From: Microbacterium jejuense
GTDB taxonomy: Bacteria > Actinomycetota > Actinomycetes > Actinomycetales > Microbacteriaceae
Assembly (NCBI RefSeq): GCF_019511665.1
Contig: NZ_JAEUAW010000013.1
Coordinates: forward strand, 1-64,000
Length of the DNA stretch: 64,000 nt
Direction: 5' to 3'
The notes under the pieces were generated by a model, which saw only the letters and a list, made by a program, of their open reading frames with translations, made no database searches and was not told the origin of the DNA. Within the stretch, counting starts at the first letter, position 1; the number at the start of each line of letters is the position of its first letter. Below, piece after piece: positions 1 through 9,300 of the stretch. A program made the translations under genes and the position numbers.

Positions 1-874
1 GCGCCTGTCCCCCGGAGCCGGATGCCCCGCCACCCCCGCTGGGCGATCCGGCGACCACCGATGCCGCGGCCGGGGCGGCATCGGAGGTGTAGGCAAGGGC
101 CCCAGCCCCGCCTAGGACAAGAGGCAGCAGCACCACGCGGAGCTTCTGCGACACGTGCTCGAGGTCGGCCGCGACGATGCGGCACGCCTGACATTCCTGG
201 AGGTGCGCGTCGAGGCGGCGGCGGTCGCCGCGCTTGACGGGTTTCTTCTCGCTGGCGATGAGCAGCTCGCACACCCAGCGGCATTCGGCGGGGCGGGCCG
301 GGTCGCTGATGTGCGCCTGCAGCCAGGCCTGCTTGAAGCCCTCGCGTGCGCGGTACGCGAGCGCCGACACGGCGTTGGCGCTCATGCCGAGCAGCGGCGC
401 GATCTCGCGCGGCTTCATGCCCTCGACCTCGACGTACCAGAGCAGCTCCCGCCAGCGTGCGGGCAGTTCGCGGAACGCCTGCGCCAGCACCGAGCGGTCG
501 GCGACGAGCTCGGCGAACTCGGCGGCCGAATCGGCCGCCCGCTCGTCGAGGTCGTCGAGCGGTGTCTCCTGCGTGCGGCGCCCCCACGAGGCGGCGACGT
601 TGCGGATCGTCGCGAACAGGTACGGCCGGAAGCCGTCCTGCGGGCCGCCGCCCTTGCGGATCGCCGAGAGGATCGAGGTGAACGCCTCCGAGACGATGTC
701 GTCGGGGTCGACGTTCGGGCTCACGGCCCGCGCTGCGTTCCGGCCGCTGGCGACGTGACGCTCCCACAGCACCGCGTACGCGGCGTCGTCGCCCGCGCGT
801 GCGGCGGCGACGAGCTCCTCGTCGGAGCGCTCGCGCGACGGTCCGTCGGCGACGGCACGGGTGGGGGTGGTCAC
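1..874 (-). CDS. RNA polymerase sigma-70 family factor with fused zinc-finger/membrane tail (3' end outside window)
   Basis: Read in reverse from GTG at 874, preceded by AGGAGAG; the frame stays open to the window edge, so the C-terminus is missing. Residues about 15-80 look like sigma region 2 (DPDDIVSEAFTSIL). About 125-180 look like region 4, with a helix-turn-helix around MKPREIAPLLGMSANAVSAL. A segment with the His-x3-Cys-x2-Cys pattern of anti-sigma zinc fingers follows (LDAHLQECQAC), then a short hydrophobic stretch (VVLLPLVLGGAGALAY) and a Gly/Ser/Ala-rich tail. The factor thus seems to carry its own anti-sigma-like module and may be membrane-tethered. Target promoters and the missing C-terminal part are unknown. 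The family call is secure; regulation by the tail is inference. Confidence 0.85.
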   Translation of the reverse strand, partial: MTTPTRAVADGPSRERSDEELVAAARAGDDAAYAVLWERHVASGRNAARAVSPNVDPDDIVSEAFTSILSAIRKGGGPQDGFRPYLFATIRNVAASWGRRTQETPLDDLDERAADSAAEFAELVADRSVLAQAFRELPARWRELLWYVEVEGMKPREIAPLLGMSANAVSALAYRAREGFKQAWLQAHISDPARPAECRWVCELLIASEKKPVKRGDRRRLDAHLQECQACRIVAADLEHVSQKLRVVLLPLVLGGAGALAYTSDAAPAAASVVAGSPSGGGGASGSGGQA

Positions 875-1067
875 TTCTCTCCTCGCCGGATGGCGCTTAC
901 AGGGGCTCGGCCGGCGACGGCAGATCGCCGCCAGGCTAACGACGCGCGCTGAGAAACCGCTGGTGAGCGGCCCCACGCGCAACGGGGGGACACACTGCAA
1001 GACGCCGGGCGAGCACGATCATGACGCGCGGCGAGAAAAAAGTTCGAGCGAGATCCGTCGAGCATCG

Positions 1068-1090
1068 GGATGCCGCCGATCGCGGCATCC
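1068..1090 (-). terminator. Stem-loop downstream of exonuclease III gene
   Basis: GGATGCCG and CGGCATCC form an 8-bp perfect stem around a 7-nt loop just past the stop of the exonuclease gene. On the minus strand a run of six T lies about 25 nt further on. It is a plausible terminator built from the genome-wide GGATGCC motif. Confidence 0.5.
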
Positions 1091-1095
1091 ACTCG

Positions 1096-1935
1096 TCAGA
1101 AGATCATCGGACGATCGTCGTCGTCCTCGCCCTCGAAGTCGAGGTCGACGACCACGGGCACGTGGTCGCTCGGCGCCTCACCCTTGCGCTCGTCGCGGTG
1201 GATGGTCGCGCCGGTCACCGCGTCGGCGATCGCATGCGAGCCGAGGATGAAGTCGATGCGCATGCCCTCGTTCCGGGGGAAGCGCAGCTGCTTGTAGTCC
1301 CAGTACGTGTAGCCGGTGGGGATCAGCGGGCGCACCACGTCCTGCAGCCCGGCGGCCTCCAGGGCGGCGAACGCCTCGCGCTCGGGTGGCGACACGTGCG
1401 TCGCGAAGCCCTGCACGACGGTCGGGTCGCCGTTGTCGGCATCCGTCGGCGCGATGTTGAAGTCGCCGACCAGGGCGAGAGGCAGGTCGGGGTTGGCCGT
1501 GAGGGACTCGCGCGTGTACTGCTCGAGGGCCGACAGCCAGTCGAGCTTGTAGAAGTAGTGCGGGTCGCCCAGCGACCGGCCGTTCGGCACGTACAGGCTC
1601 CACACCTCGACGCCGCCGATGGTCGCGCCCATCGCGCGGGCCTCCTGCGGGGCGCCGGGGCCGTTGTGGCCCTTCTCGAACCCGGGCATGCCGGGGAAGG
1701 CCGTGCGCACGTCGGTGATCGGCTCACGGCTCGCGATCGCGACGCCGTTCCACTGCGAGAAGCCGTAGGCCTCGACGTGGAATCCGGCCTCTTCGAACCG
1801 GTCGAACGGGAACTGCTCGGTCTTGCACTTGATCTCCTGCATCGCGAGCACGTCGATGTGCTCGCGCACCGCGAAGTCGACGATGCGGTCGACCCGCGCG
1901 CGGATCGAGTTGACGTTCCAGGTGGCCAGGCGCAT
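1096..1935 (-). CDS. xth: Exodeoxyribonuclease III
   Basis: A 279-aa AP endonuclease/3'-5' exonuclease of base-excision repair (EEP fold). Family motifs in order are MRLATWNVNSIRAR at the N-terminus, LAMQEIKC (metal-binding Glu), SLYVPNG, GDFNIAP, the YTYWDYK region, MRIDFILGS and the C-terminal SDHVPVVVDLD holding the catalytic Asp-His. An upstream in-frame ATG at 1989 would add 18 residues unlike the family. The chosen ATG sits 7 nt after a TAGGCT box, fitting a leaderless transcript. The tail is very acidic (EGEDDDDR). It is convergent with no neighbour and stands alone. Confidence 0.95.
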   Translation of the reverse strand: MRLATWNVNSIRARVDRIVDFAVREHIDVLAMQEIKCKTEQFPFDRFEEAGFHVEAYGFSQWNGVAIASREPITDVRTAFPGMPGFEKGHNGPGAPQEARAMGATIGGVEVWSLYVPNGRSLGDPHYFYKLDWLSALEQYTRESLTANPDLPLALVGDFNIAPTDADNGDPTVVQGFATHVSPPEREAFAALEAAGLQDVVRPLIPTGYTYWDYKQLRFPRNEGMRIDFILGSHAIADAVTGATIHRDERKGEAPSDHVPVVVDLDFEGEDDDDRPMIF

Positions 1936-1942
1936 GGGATCC

Positions 1943-1948
1943 AGCCTA
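1943..1948 (-). promoter_or_regulatory. -10 box (TAGGCT), leaderless promoter of exonuclease III
   Basis: TAGGCT lies 7 nt before the ATG at 1935 with no Shine-Dalgarno sequence between, so transcription would start at or next to the start codon. The same arrangement recurs at many genes in the window. Confidence 0.5.
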
Positions 1949-2035
1949 TTCGGGGCTGCCGACGTCGATCGCTGCCTCTTGTCAGACACCGCGGGGGACT
2001 GACAGGCTCGCGCTTACCCAGGGAAGGGGTAAGAC

Positions 2036-2836
2036 ATGCGCAAACCCGCGCTCGCGTTCGCCGCTGCCGCAGCGGCTCTGCTGTTCCTCTCGGTCGCCTC
2101 GCCGGCACAGGCCATCACGGACGGCGTCCCCGACGGCGACGGCCACCCGGAGGTCGGCCTCATGGTCGCCTTCGACGACGAAGGCCCCGCGTGGCGCTGC
2201 AGCGGCACGCTCGTGTCGCCGACCGTGTACGTCACGGCCGGGCACTGCACGTTCGGGGCGACCCACGTCGAGCTGTGGTTCGACGACGATGTGAGGGATG
2301 CCGCGGCCCACGGCTACCCGAACACCGGCGAGGTGTCGGGCACGCCGTACACGCACCCGCAGTACGACGACGCGGCGTTCTACCTGTACGACCTCGGCGT
2401 CGTCGTGCTCGACGAGCCGGTGATCCTCGACCACTACGCGTCGCTGCCGGCGCTGAACCAGCTCGACGCGCTGGCGAACAAGAAGGGCCAGCAGGACCGT
2501 ACGTTCACCGCCGTGGGCTACGGCCTGCAGAAGAGCTTCCCCGACGCCGCGTCGTGGAAGACGCAGGCCGACCGCCTGCGCATGGTGTCGACGCCGCAGC
2601 TCATCTCGATCAACACGGGCTACACCGGCGACGGGTCGCTGATCCTGTCGAACAACGCGCACACCGGCGGCACGTGCTCGGGCGACTCGGGCGGCCCGAA
2701 CTTCATCGGCAGCTCGGACGTCATCGCGGGCGTCACGTCGTTCGGCAAGAACGAGACGTGTGCGGGCACCGGCGGCGTGTACCGCCTCGACCGCGCCGAC
2801 GACCTCGCGTTCATCGGCGGGTTCCTCGGCGACTGA
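2036..2836 (+). CDS. Secreted trypsin-like serine protease (S1 family)
   Basis: A 266-aa protein with a clear signal peptide (MRKPALAF followed by an Ala/Leu core, cleavage after SPAQA). The mature part starts near the typical S1 N-terminus and shows the catalytic triad: His70 in VTAGHC, Asp119 in LYDLGVVVLD and Ser218 in GDSGGP. Cysteines flank His70 and Ser218 as in trypsins. A GGAAGGGG sequence precedes the ATG. It would act outside the cell as an endopeptidase; the substrate cannot be read from the sequence. There is no long pro-region, so activation may need only signal cleavage. Confidence 0.9.
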   Translation: MRKPALAFAAAAAALLFLSVASPAQAITDGVPDGDGHPEVGLMVAFDDEGPAWRCSGTLVSPTVYVTAGHCTFGATHVELWFDDDVRDAAAHGYPNTGEVSGTPYTHPQYDDAAFYLYDLGVVVLDEPVILDHYASLPALNQLDALANKKGQQDRTFTAVGYGLQKSFPDAASWKTQADRLRMVSTPQLISINTGYTGDGSLILSNNAHTGGTCSGDSGGPNFIGSSDVIAGVTSFGKNETCAGTGGVYRLDRADDLAFIGGFLGD

Positions 2837-2875
2837 CCCGGCTGACCGGGCTCGGGCGCGGGGGTGCGGCATCCG

Positions 2876-2881
2876 TAGAAT
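2876..2881 (+). promoter_or_regulatory. -10 box (TAGAAT), leaderless promoter of pyrE
   Basis: TAGAAT ends 7 nt before the pyrE ATG and no ribosome-binding site is present, which suggests a leaderless mRNA. Confidence 0.5.
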
Positions 2882-2888
2882 CGACGGC

Positions 2889-3467
2889 ATGACCGCCGCC
2901 TCCACGTCCGAGCTCGAAGCCGACCGCCAGCGCCTCATCGGCCTCATCACCGACGAGGCGGTGTTCCACGGCGACTTCACGCTCTCCAGCGGCAAGAAGG
3001 CGACGTACTACGTCGACATGCGCCGGCTGACGCTCGACCACCGCGCCGCGCCGGCCATCGGTCGCATCATGCTGGACCTCATCCGCGACGTGGACGGCGT
3101 CGTCGCCGTCGGCGGCCTCACGCTCGGCGCCGACCCGATCGCCAACGCGATCATGCACGAGTCGGCGCGCACCGGCGCCCCGCTCGACGCGTTCGTCGTG
3201 CGCAAGGAGCCCAAGGACCACGGCCGCGGCCGCCAGATCGAGGGCGCCGACGTCGCCGGCAAGCGCGTCGTCGTGGTGGAGGACACCTCGACCACCGGGC
3301 AGTCGGCGCTCAAGGCCGTCGAGGCGCTGCGTCGCGAGGGGGCAGAGCCCGTGGCCGTGGCCGTCATCGTCGACCGCAAGACCGGCGCGCAGGCCGCCGT
3401 CGAGGCCGAGGGGCTGCAGTGGCTCGCAGCCATCGACCTGGACGACCTGGGGCTCGCACCGCAGTAA
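2889..3467 (+). CDS. pyrE: Orotate phosphoribosyltransferase
   Basis: A 192-aa type I phosphoribosyltransferase that joins orotate to PRPP, giving OMP in pyrimidine synthesis. The FTLSSGKKATYYVDMR segment near residues 31-46 is the OPRT signature. The PRPP-binding loop VVVVEDTSTTG lies in the middle, and VRKEPKDHGRGRQIEG matches the flexible catalytic loop with its Lys. The ATG at 2889 follows a TAGAAT box at leaderless spacing; longer in-frame starts overlap the protease gene and add unrelated residues. No other pyr gene is adjacent. Confidence 0.95.
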   Translation: MTAASTSELEADRQRLIGLITDEAVFHGDFTLSSGKKATYYVDMRRLTLDHRAAPAIGRIMLDLIRDVDGVVAVGGLTLGADPIANAIMHESARTGAPLDAFVVRKEPKDHGRGRQIEGADVAGKRVVVVEDTSTTGQSALKAVEALRREGAEPVAVAVIVDRKTGAQAAVEAEGLQWLAAIDLDDLGLAPQ

Positions 3468-3478
3468 TCCCAGCGAGG

Positions 3479-3505
3479 TGTCACACGCCGGCGGCGGCCG
3501 GTGTC
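3479..3505 (+). promoter_or_regulatory. Candidate ECF41-type promoter (TGTCACA-16 bp-TGTC)
   Basis: TGTCACA at 3479-3485 and TGTC at 3502-3505 are separated by 16 bp, 43 bp before the AhpD-like gene. As I recall it, the ECF41 consensus is TGTCACA with CGTC at -10, so the -35 is exact and the -10 has one change. The adjacent sigma factor belongs to that group, which argues for autoregulation. Confidence 0.6.
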
Positions 3506-3548
3506 CTCATGTGCGAAGGACTCGTTCCACGACACATCGGAGGAAGAC

Positions 3549-4151
3549 ATGAGCACGACCGCCCGCATCCCCGCCGCCGAGATCACCGGCCTGAAGGGCG
3601 CCGTCATCAAGACGGCCGCACGCAGGATGGCCGGAAAGGTCCCCGACTCCCTCGGCGTCTTGTGGCACCACCAGGGCGTCATGCAGGACTCGATGAGCAT
3701 CGGACGCAAGACCGAGGGCTGGCATGAGCTCGACGCGAACCTCGCGTCGTACGCCGTCATGGCCGCGGCGGCCACGATCGGCTGCAGCTTCTGCCTCGAC
3801 TACAACTACTTCATGGCGCACAACCACGGCCTCGACGAGACGAAGGTGCGCGAGGTGCCGCGCTGGCGCGAGTCGACGGTGTTCACCCCGCTCGAGCGCC
3901 GCGTCATGGAGTACGCCGAGGCCATGTGCGAGACGTCCCCGACCGTGACCGACGAGCTCTCGGACGCGCTGCTCGCCGACCTCGGACCGGCGGGGCTCAT
4001 CGAGCTGGCCGCACGCGTCGCGTTCATGAACATGAGCGCGCGCATGAACGTGGCGCTCGGCATCCACTCCGAGGAGTTCGCGGATGCCTGCGGTCTGGCG
4101 CCGCTGGCGACACGGCCTGCCGCCGCCTCGGCCGTCGGGTCGGCCGCGTAG
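3549..4151 (+). CDS. Carboxymuconolactone decarboxylase/AhpD-family protein
   Basis: A 200-aa protein of the CMD/AhpD fold. The redox or active-site motif is GCSFCLDYNYFMAHNHG (Cys-x2-Cys followed by His), typical of alkylhydroperoxidase-like members. An upstream in-frame ATG at 3501 exists, but the ATG at 3549 has the strong GGAGGAAG site directly before it. The stop is 10 bp before the ECF41-type sigma gene, so the pair is probably co-transcribed. CMD proteins are the classic neighbours of ECF41 sigma factors. The likely role is peroxide or carbonyl-stress detoxification, with unknown substrate. Confidence 0.88.
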   Translation: MSTTARIPAAEITGLKGAVIKTAARRMAGKVPDSLGVLWHHQGVMQDSMSIGRKTEGWHELDANLASYAVMAAAATIGCSFCLDYNYFMAHNHGLDETKVREVPRWRESTVFTPLERRVMEYAEAMCETSPTVTDELSDALLADLGPAGLIELAARVAFMNMSARMNVALGIHSEEFADACGLAPLATRPAAASAVGSAA

Positions 4152-4161
4152 GCTCGCGCGC

Positions 4162-5049
4162 ATGAGCACGCCCCAGGCCGACGACCCGTTCGTCGAGCAC
4201 CGGAATCTGCTGTTCACCGTCGCGTACGAGATGCTCGGCTCGGCCGCCGACGCGGAGGATGTGCTGCAGGAGTCGTGGCTGCGCTGGGCGGCCGTCGACC
4301 GGAGCACGATCCACGAGCCGCGCGCGTACCTCGTGCGGATCGTGACGCGGCAGGCGCTCAACCAGCTGCGCACGCTGTCGCGTCGCCGCGAGGACTACGT
4401 CGGCGAGTGGCTGCCCGAGCCGCTGCTGACGAGCCCCGATGTGGCCGAGGACGTCGAGCTTGCCGAGAGCCTGTCGATCGCGATGCTCACGGTGCTCGAG
4501 ACGCTGGGGCCCGCCGAGAGGGCGGTGTTCGTGCTGCGCGAGGTGTTCGACGTGCCCTACGACGAGATCGCGGATGCCGTCGGCAAGACGCCCGCGGCGG
4601 TGCGGCAGATCGCGCACCGGGCCAAGGACCACGTCGCCGCGCGCCGCCCGCGGGTGACCGTGATGCCCTCCGAGCATGAGGAGGTCGTCGAGCGCTTCGT
4701 CGCGGCCCTGAACACGGGCGACATCCAGGCGCTCATGGACGTCATGGCACCCGATGTCGTGTCGGTCGCCGACGGCGGCGGCAAGGTCCGCGGCGCGGCG
4801 CGCCGGCCGATCATCGGATCCGACAAGCTCGCGCGCTACCTCGTCGGCAGCATGGCCAAGCTCACCGGCACCCTCGTCGCGACGCCGGCGTGGATCAACG
4901 GCATGCCCGGCATCCGCATGGAGCTCGACGGCGCCCTGGCCGGCGTCGTCACGCTCACCGTCGAGGACGGCCGCGTCACGCAGATCTACTCGATCGCCAA
5001 CCCCGACAAGCTCGGCCGGGTCGACGCGGAGGCGGTGGTCGCCCGCTGA
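4162..5049 (+). CDS. sigJ: ECF41 (SigJ-type) RNA polymerase sigma factor with SnoaL-like regulatory domain
   Basis: A 295-aa factor. Region 2 spans about 10-75 (DAEDVLQESWLRW). A linker carries the ECF41 signature YVGEWLPEPL. Region 4 spans about 110-165 (DVPYDEIADAVGKTPAAVRQIAHRAK). A C-terminal SnoaL-like domain of about 120 residues follows, with DGGGK and the terminal NPDKL motif. In this group the fused domain controls activity and no separate anti-sigma factor is needed. The ATG lies 10 bp after the AhpD-like gene and also 7 nt after a TAGGCT box, so it may have a second, leaderless start. The signal it senses is unknown. Confidence 0.92.
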   Translation: MSTPQADDPFVEHRNLLFTVAYEMLGSAADAEDVLQESWLRWAAVDRSTIHEPRAYLVRIVTRQALNQLRTLSRRREDYVGEWLPEPLLTSPDVAEDVELAESLSIAMLTVLETLGPAERAVFVLREVFDVPYDEIADAVGKTPAAVRQIAHRAKDHVAARRPRVTVMPSEHEEVVERFVAALNTGDIQALMDVMAPDVVSVADGGGKVRGAARRPIIGSDKLARYLVGSMAKLTGTLVATPAWINGMPGIRMELDGALAGVVTLTVEDGRVTQIYSIANPDKLGRVDAEAVVAR

Positions 5050-5060
5050 CTCAACGGGCG
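5040..5060. terminator. Short hairpin shared by convergent gene ends
   Basis: CGCCCG and CGGGCG flank a 9-nt loop exactly across the 1-bp gap between the convergent sigJ and cellulase-like genes. The 6-bp stem is short, so its terminator role is tentative. Confidence 0.4.
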
Positions 5061-6355
5061 AGGATCTCGGCGTTGAGCGACCGCTGCCATTCGCGCAGCT
5101 GCCACATCGGGTGGTGTGGTGCCGCGTTCGAGCACAGCACCACGCCCCACATGCCGTGGTCGAGCGCGGTGCGTACGCCGTGCTCGGCCAGGGCCCGCCC
5201 GATGCTGCTCTCTTCGAATGTGCCGTGCAGCGGGGTGTAGCCGACCCAGCCTTCGCCGATGATGGCCGGGACGCCGTGCCAGCGCGCCCAGGCCGCGATC
5301 GCAATGGTGCGCGATGCGATCTCGCGGAGCATCACCTGCTCGTACGGCGGATAATTCTCGAAGAGCCACGCGTCCCACGCCTGCGGGTCGACCCAGTCGT
5401 AGCCGTAGACCATCTGGTCCGTGATGACGGTCGCCCGCAGCTTCCACTCCGCTGCGCGCCCGTAGGACGCGACCGATGGTGCATCCGCACGCAGGAGCGC
5501 ACGCAGTGTCGCGTTCGGAAAACCCTCGCTCGCCTCCGCGCGGATGTCGATGCGCCGCTGAAGGGCGTCGAGCACGCCGTAGCTGTAGACGTGGAACTGA
5601 GCGGCGCCCAGCCCGTCCGGGACCCGGTGCATCGCGAGGTGCGGTGGCTTGCCGTAACTGGCGGTGATGAGTAGATCGGGATGCCGCGACCGCAGTCGCA
5701 CGATCTCATCGGCGCCGCCGTCCTCGGGGGCGGGCAGGATCGAGAAGTCGACCTCGTTGTGCAGCTCGACCAGCGCGATGCGCGAGCGATGCCCCTCGGC
5801 CGTCAGCCACGTGATCATGCGGTCCCACGCGTCTGCGAGCAGTCGATAGCGGGCGTCGAGGGGCACGGCGTCGATCGCTTCGAACCACCACGGTGAGGCG
5901 GCGAACGCGGGGGACTGCTGGTACTCCCAGCTGGCGAGGATGATCACGATGCCGTGGCGCGCCGCGGCATCGAAGAGCGCGAGGAGCCGCGCGTGCAGGT
6001 CGACGCGGAAGCCGCCCGGCGTGTCGTACCACCGCGTGCGCTGACCGTAGAAGCCCCCGCCCGGCGCAGTGCCGAGGCCTTCGATCTCGAGGTCGCGCGC
6101 GAGGTCGTCGAGTCCGAGGCCGCCGAACAGCAGCAGCGGCGCGGCGCAGATGCGGATCGCGTTGTAGCCGAGCGCGGCGGCGTCGGCGACCGCCGCGTCC
6201 AGATCCTCGTACGGTTCGCCGGGGCCCGCCTGGGTGTACCACGAGAAGTCCCACAGGATGATCGTGAGCCGCCGCGGCAGGTGCGCCGGCACCGGTCCGG
6301 TGAGCGACGATTCGTCGCGTTCGATCGTCCCGGATCCCAGGTAGCGCTCGGTCAT
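5051..6355 (-). CDS. Cellulase-like TIM-barrel protein (GH5-like clan)
   Basis: A 434-aa protein without a signal peptide, hence cytoplasmic. It reads as a (beta/alpha)8 glycosidase-like protein: LTIILWDFSWYTQ near the N-terminus, VELHNEVDFS with a candidate acid/base Glu after strand 4, and IIGEGWVGYTPLHGTF with a candidate nucleophile Glu after strand 7. The ATG at 6355 overlaps the TGA of the upstream DUF5107 gene (ATGA), indicating translational coupling; an alternative ATG at 6373 lies inside that gene. It probably hydrolyses an oligosaccharide handled by the neighbouring transporter. The substrate is not predictable, and a non-hydrolytic role is possible. Confidence 0.75.
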   Translation of the reverse strand: MTERYLGSGTIERDESSLTGPVPAHLPRRLTIILWDFSWYTQAGPGEPYEDLDAAVADAAALGYNAIRICAAPLLLFGGLGLDDLARDLEIEGLGTAPGGGFYGQRTRWYDTPGGFRVDLHARLLALFDAAARHGIVIILASWEYQQSPAFAASPWWFEAIDAVPLDARYRLLADAWDRMITWLTAEGHRSRIALVELHNEVDFSILPAPEDGGADEIVRLRSRHPDLLITASYGKPPHLAMHRVPDGLGAAQFHVYSYGVLDALQRRIDIRAEASEGFPNATLRALLRADAPSVASYGRAAEWKLRATVITDQMVYGYDWVDPQAWDAWLFENYPPYEQVMLREIASRTIAIAAWARWHGVPAIIGEGWVGYTPLHGTFEESSIGRALAEHGVRTALDHGMWGVVLCSNAAPHHPMWQLREWQRSLNAEILAR

Positions 6356-9300
6356 GCGTCGATCCTTTCCCACCGGGTCGCTGCCAGGACAGCGGGGTCC
6401 AGAGCGCGACCGCGTGCGGCGAGGCTCTCGAGCGCGTCCGCTGTCGCCGCTCGCGCCGTCGCCGTCGCGGCGTCGAACAACGTCAGCTCAGGCACGGAGG
6501 TGGCGAAGTAGTCCACCTCGTCGGGCGCGGCCCGCAGCGCCGAGGCGCGGGACTCCAGTGCAGCCCACGAGGCCGCCGCGCCGGCGGCGTCGCCGAGGTG
6601 CAGATGGGCGACGCCGGTCCAATACGTGGATTCGTCGGCCTCTCGCGGTGACACCGCGAGCGGGGTGGGCTCGACGGCCGCCCGCCAGGCCTCGCGCGCC
6701 CCCGCCGCATCGCCTCCCGCCGCGCGAGCACGACCGAGGAGTACCCAGCGCTGGACCGGGCGTTCGGCGGGGTGACGCCCCTCGCCCAGCGAGGCCGGTG
6801 GGACGAAGCCCGACTGCAGCAGTGCGGCGGCATCATCGGGCGCGGCTCGCATGAGCCGTTCTGCGAGAAGACATGACGCGCGATCGAAGGCCGCGATGAC
6901 GAGGCCTTCGCCACCCTCGAACGGTCGGAACCGTCGGGTCGTCAGGATCTCCCACGCTTCGTCGACACGGCCCGCATCCAGCAGCAGCGACACGTGCCGG
7001 ACGGCCAGGTCGTCGCGTTCGTCGAGCAGCGATCGGTGCTCTTCGAGAAGAGCGAGGCGGGTCGCGGCGTCCATGCCGCGGCGCACCGCGAGCACGTCCC
7101 GCTCGAACACGAGACGGGGCTCCGGGCGAAGTGCGAGTGCGTGCGCGAGCGCTGCGTCGGCGCCCGCCTCGTCGTCTGCGGCCGCCACCAGCGCGATCGC
7201 GAGGTTGCGCCACACGACAGGGTCGGACGACCCGGCGGCCGACGCCGCCCGCAGGTGCGTGAGCGCATCGGACTCCCGGCGTGCGTCAAGCAGCCACATG
7301 CCCAGCAACCCTGCCGCCACGGCGTCGGTCCGGTCCGCGACGACCGCCGACATGAGGGCGTCGTACTGGTCGAGTCCCGCAGGAAAGGCGAGGTCCGCGG
7401 GAACCTGCCGTGCCGTCTCGCGCTCGGCCGCCGCCTCGTCCGTCCGGCCTGCCTGTTCGAGCCAGTGCGCGCGCAGGTAATGCCGGAGCGGGCCGGCGAG
7501 ACCTGCGGCCGGCGTCGTCTCGATGGCGCGTGCGGTGATCGCGAGCGCCTCGTCGAGTGCGCCGGCGCGAGCCAGTTCCGCGCCGACATCGAGAAGGGTC
7601 CGCGCATCGCGGTCGGCGGGATCGCCGCACAGCGCACGGGTGGCGGGATCGAGCGGATCGGCCCCGTGCAGCCGGTCGAGGAGGGCCCGGGAAGCGGCAG
7701 CGTCGCCGCGGCGCGCCAGCGCGAGCACCTCGATACGACGCGCTTCGGGGATGTCGCCGGACGTGCGCGCGAGTTCGATCGCAGCCTGCGCCCGGCCCTC
7801 GCGCAGGGCCAGGCGGGCTCTGCCCAGCGCCGCCGCCGGCGTGAACGCGGCGTTCCAGCCGGCCTTGGCGTACCACCGGTCAGCGCTCCGCGTGTCTCCT
7901 TCGCGCTCCGCGACGAGACCCAGCAGGTACGCAGTCTCACCGTCGCGGGGATTGAGGTTGCGGCGCGTCAGCCGTGTCCACGCCGACTCGAGCGCGGCGC
8001 GAGCTCGCGCGTACTCCCCGCGGGCCAGATGCCATGCACCGAGCGCGGTGGCGGCGCGGGAGTCGCCAGGGTCACGCTGCCGTGCCTCCTCGAGGTACGG
8101 CACGGCCGAGCGACTGGGGTGGCGGTACTGCAGCAGGTGCACTGCTGTCGTGTAGAGCTCGTCGTTCGATGCGATCTCACCGGGCTGCGCGGGGGCGGTC
8201 GCGATCCAGGGTTCCTGCGCCTCGCCCGCGCGAGCGCGCCACTCCACCAGTGGCCTTCCGCCGTGTGCGACGCGCACCTCGAGACGAGGAGCGTCCGCGG
8301 CGACCGCGGCGGTGACGGCGAAGGGGGCGTCGGGGGCGAGGTCGACCGTCCACTCGTGGACCAGCTCGCCGCCGTCTCGCACTTCTACGATTGCGTCCTC
8401 GAAGCGCTGGGTCGCGATGGCGGTGATTCGGATGCCAGCGCCCTCGGCCCGTACGCCGATCGCGGCATCCGTCGTCGCCTGCCGCACCGCGCCGGTGCGG
8501 TGGAGCGGATACCAGTACTGGCGGAAGCGCTTGGTCTCACCCGGCAGCAGCCAGCTGAAGTCGGGCTGGTTGTCGGTGTACACACCTGCCATGAGCTCCA
8601 CGTACGGGCCGTCACCGTCGGTCAGCTGGTCGTCCCACGCCCGGCCGATCGGGCCGTCCCCCCATGTCCACATCTTCTTGCCCGGCGAGGCGGCCCGGTC
8701 GGCCCAGTGGACGAATCCTGCGTCTGCGGTGTGGTCGTAGCCGCCGAAGAAGGACTCCTCCGTGTCCGTGATCATGTACGACGTCGGCACCGGGATGTTG
8801 CTGTAGACATCGATGCGATCTGCGCCGTCGCGCTCCGCCGCGAGCGCCGGGTAGTCGACGCCGTAGTACGGGCGATCGGCGCGCGGGAAGGCGGTGATGG
8901 CGCGTCGCGCGTGGTCGGCCACGTACTTCACGTCATCGGGGAAGAACGACTGGTAATGCGCGTGAGAGCGGGCCGCGACATTCGCCCACCACAGGAACGT
9001 CTGTGGGATGTCAGTGCGGTTGTGGAGCGCCGCCTCCACCTCGATCAGCGACGAGCCCGGCCGGAGGCGTACGCCGTGCAGGCCGCGCATGCGCTGCAGC
9101 GGGTCGAAGTCGCTGTGCCACACCACGACGGCGCCGTCGTCCTCGCGCTGGATCCGGGCATCCACGGGCAGGAAGGTCGCAGGGCGATGATGCTGCGGCC
9201 AGTTGAACTCCACGCCGCCGGAGATCCACGGACCGGCGAGCCCCACCAGAGCGGGCTTGATCACGTTGTTGCGGTAGAAGAAATCGTAACCGGCGACCTT

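Noticed and set aside
155..952. Plus-strand frame opposite the first sigma factor
   Set aside because: It has no domain and is the antisense of a minus-strand frame that has a ribosome-binding site and sigma regions 2 and 4.
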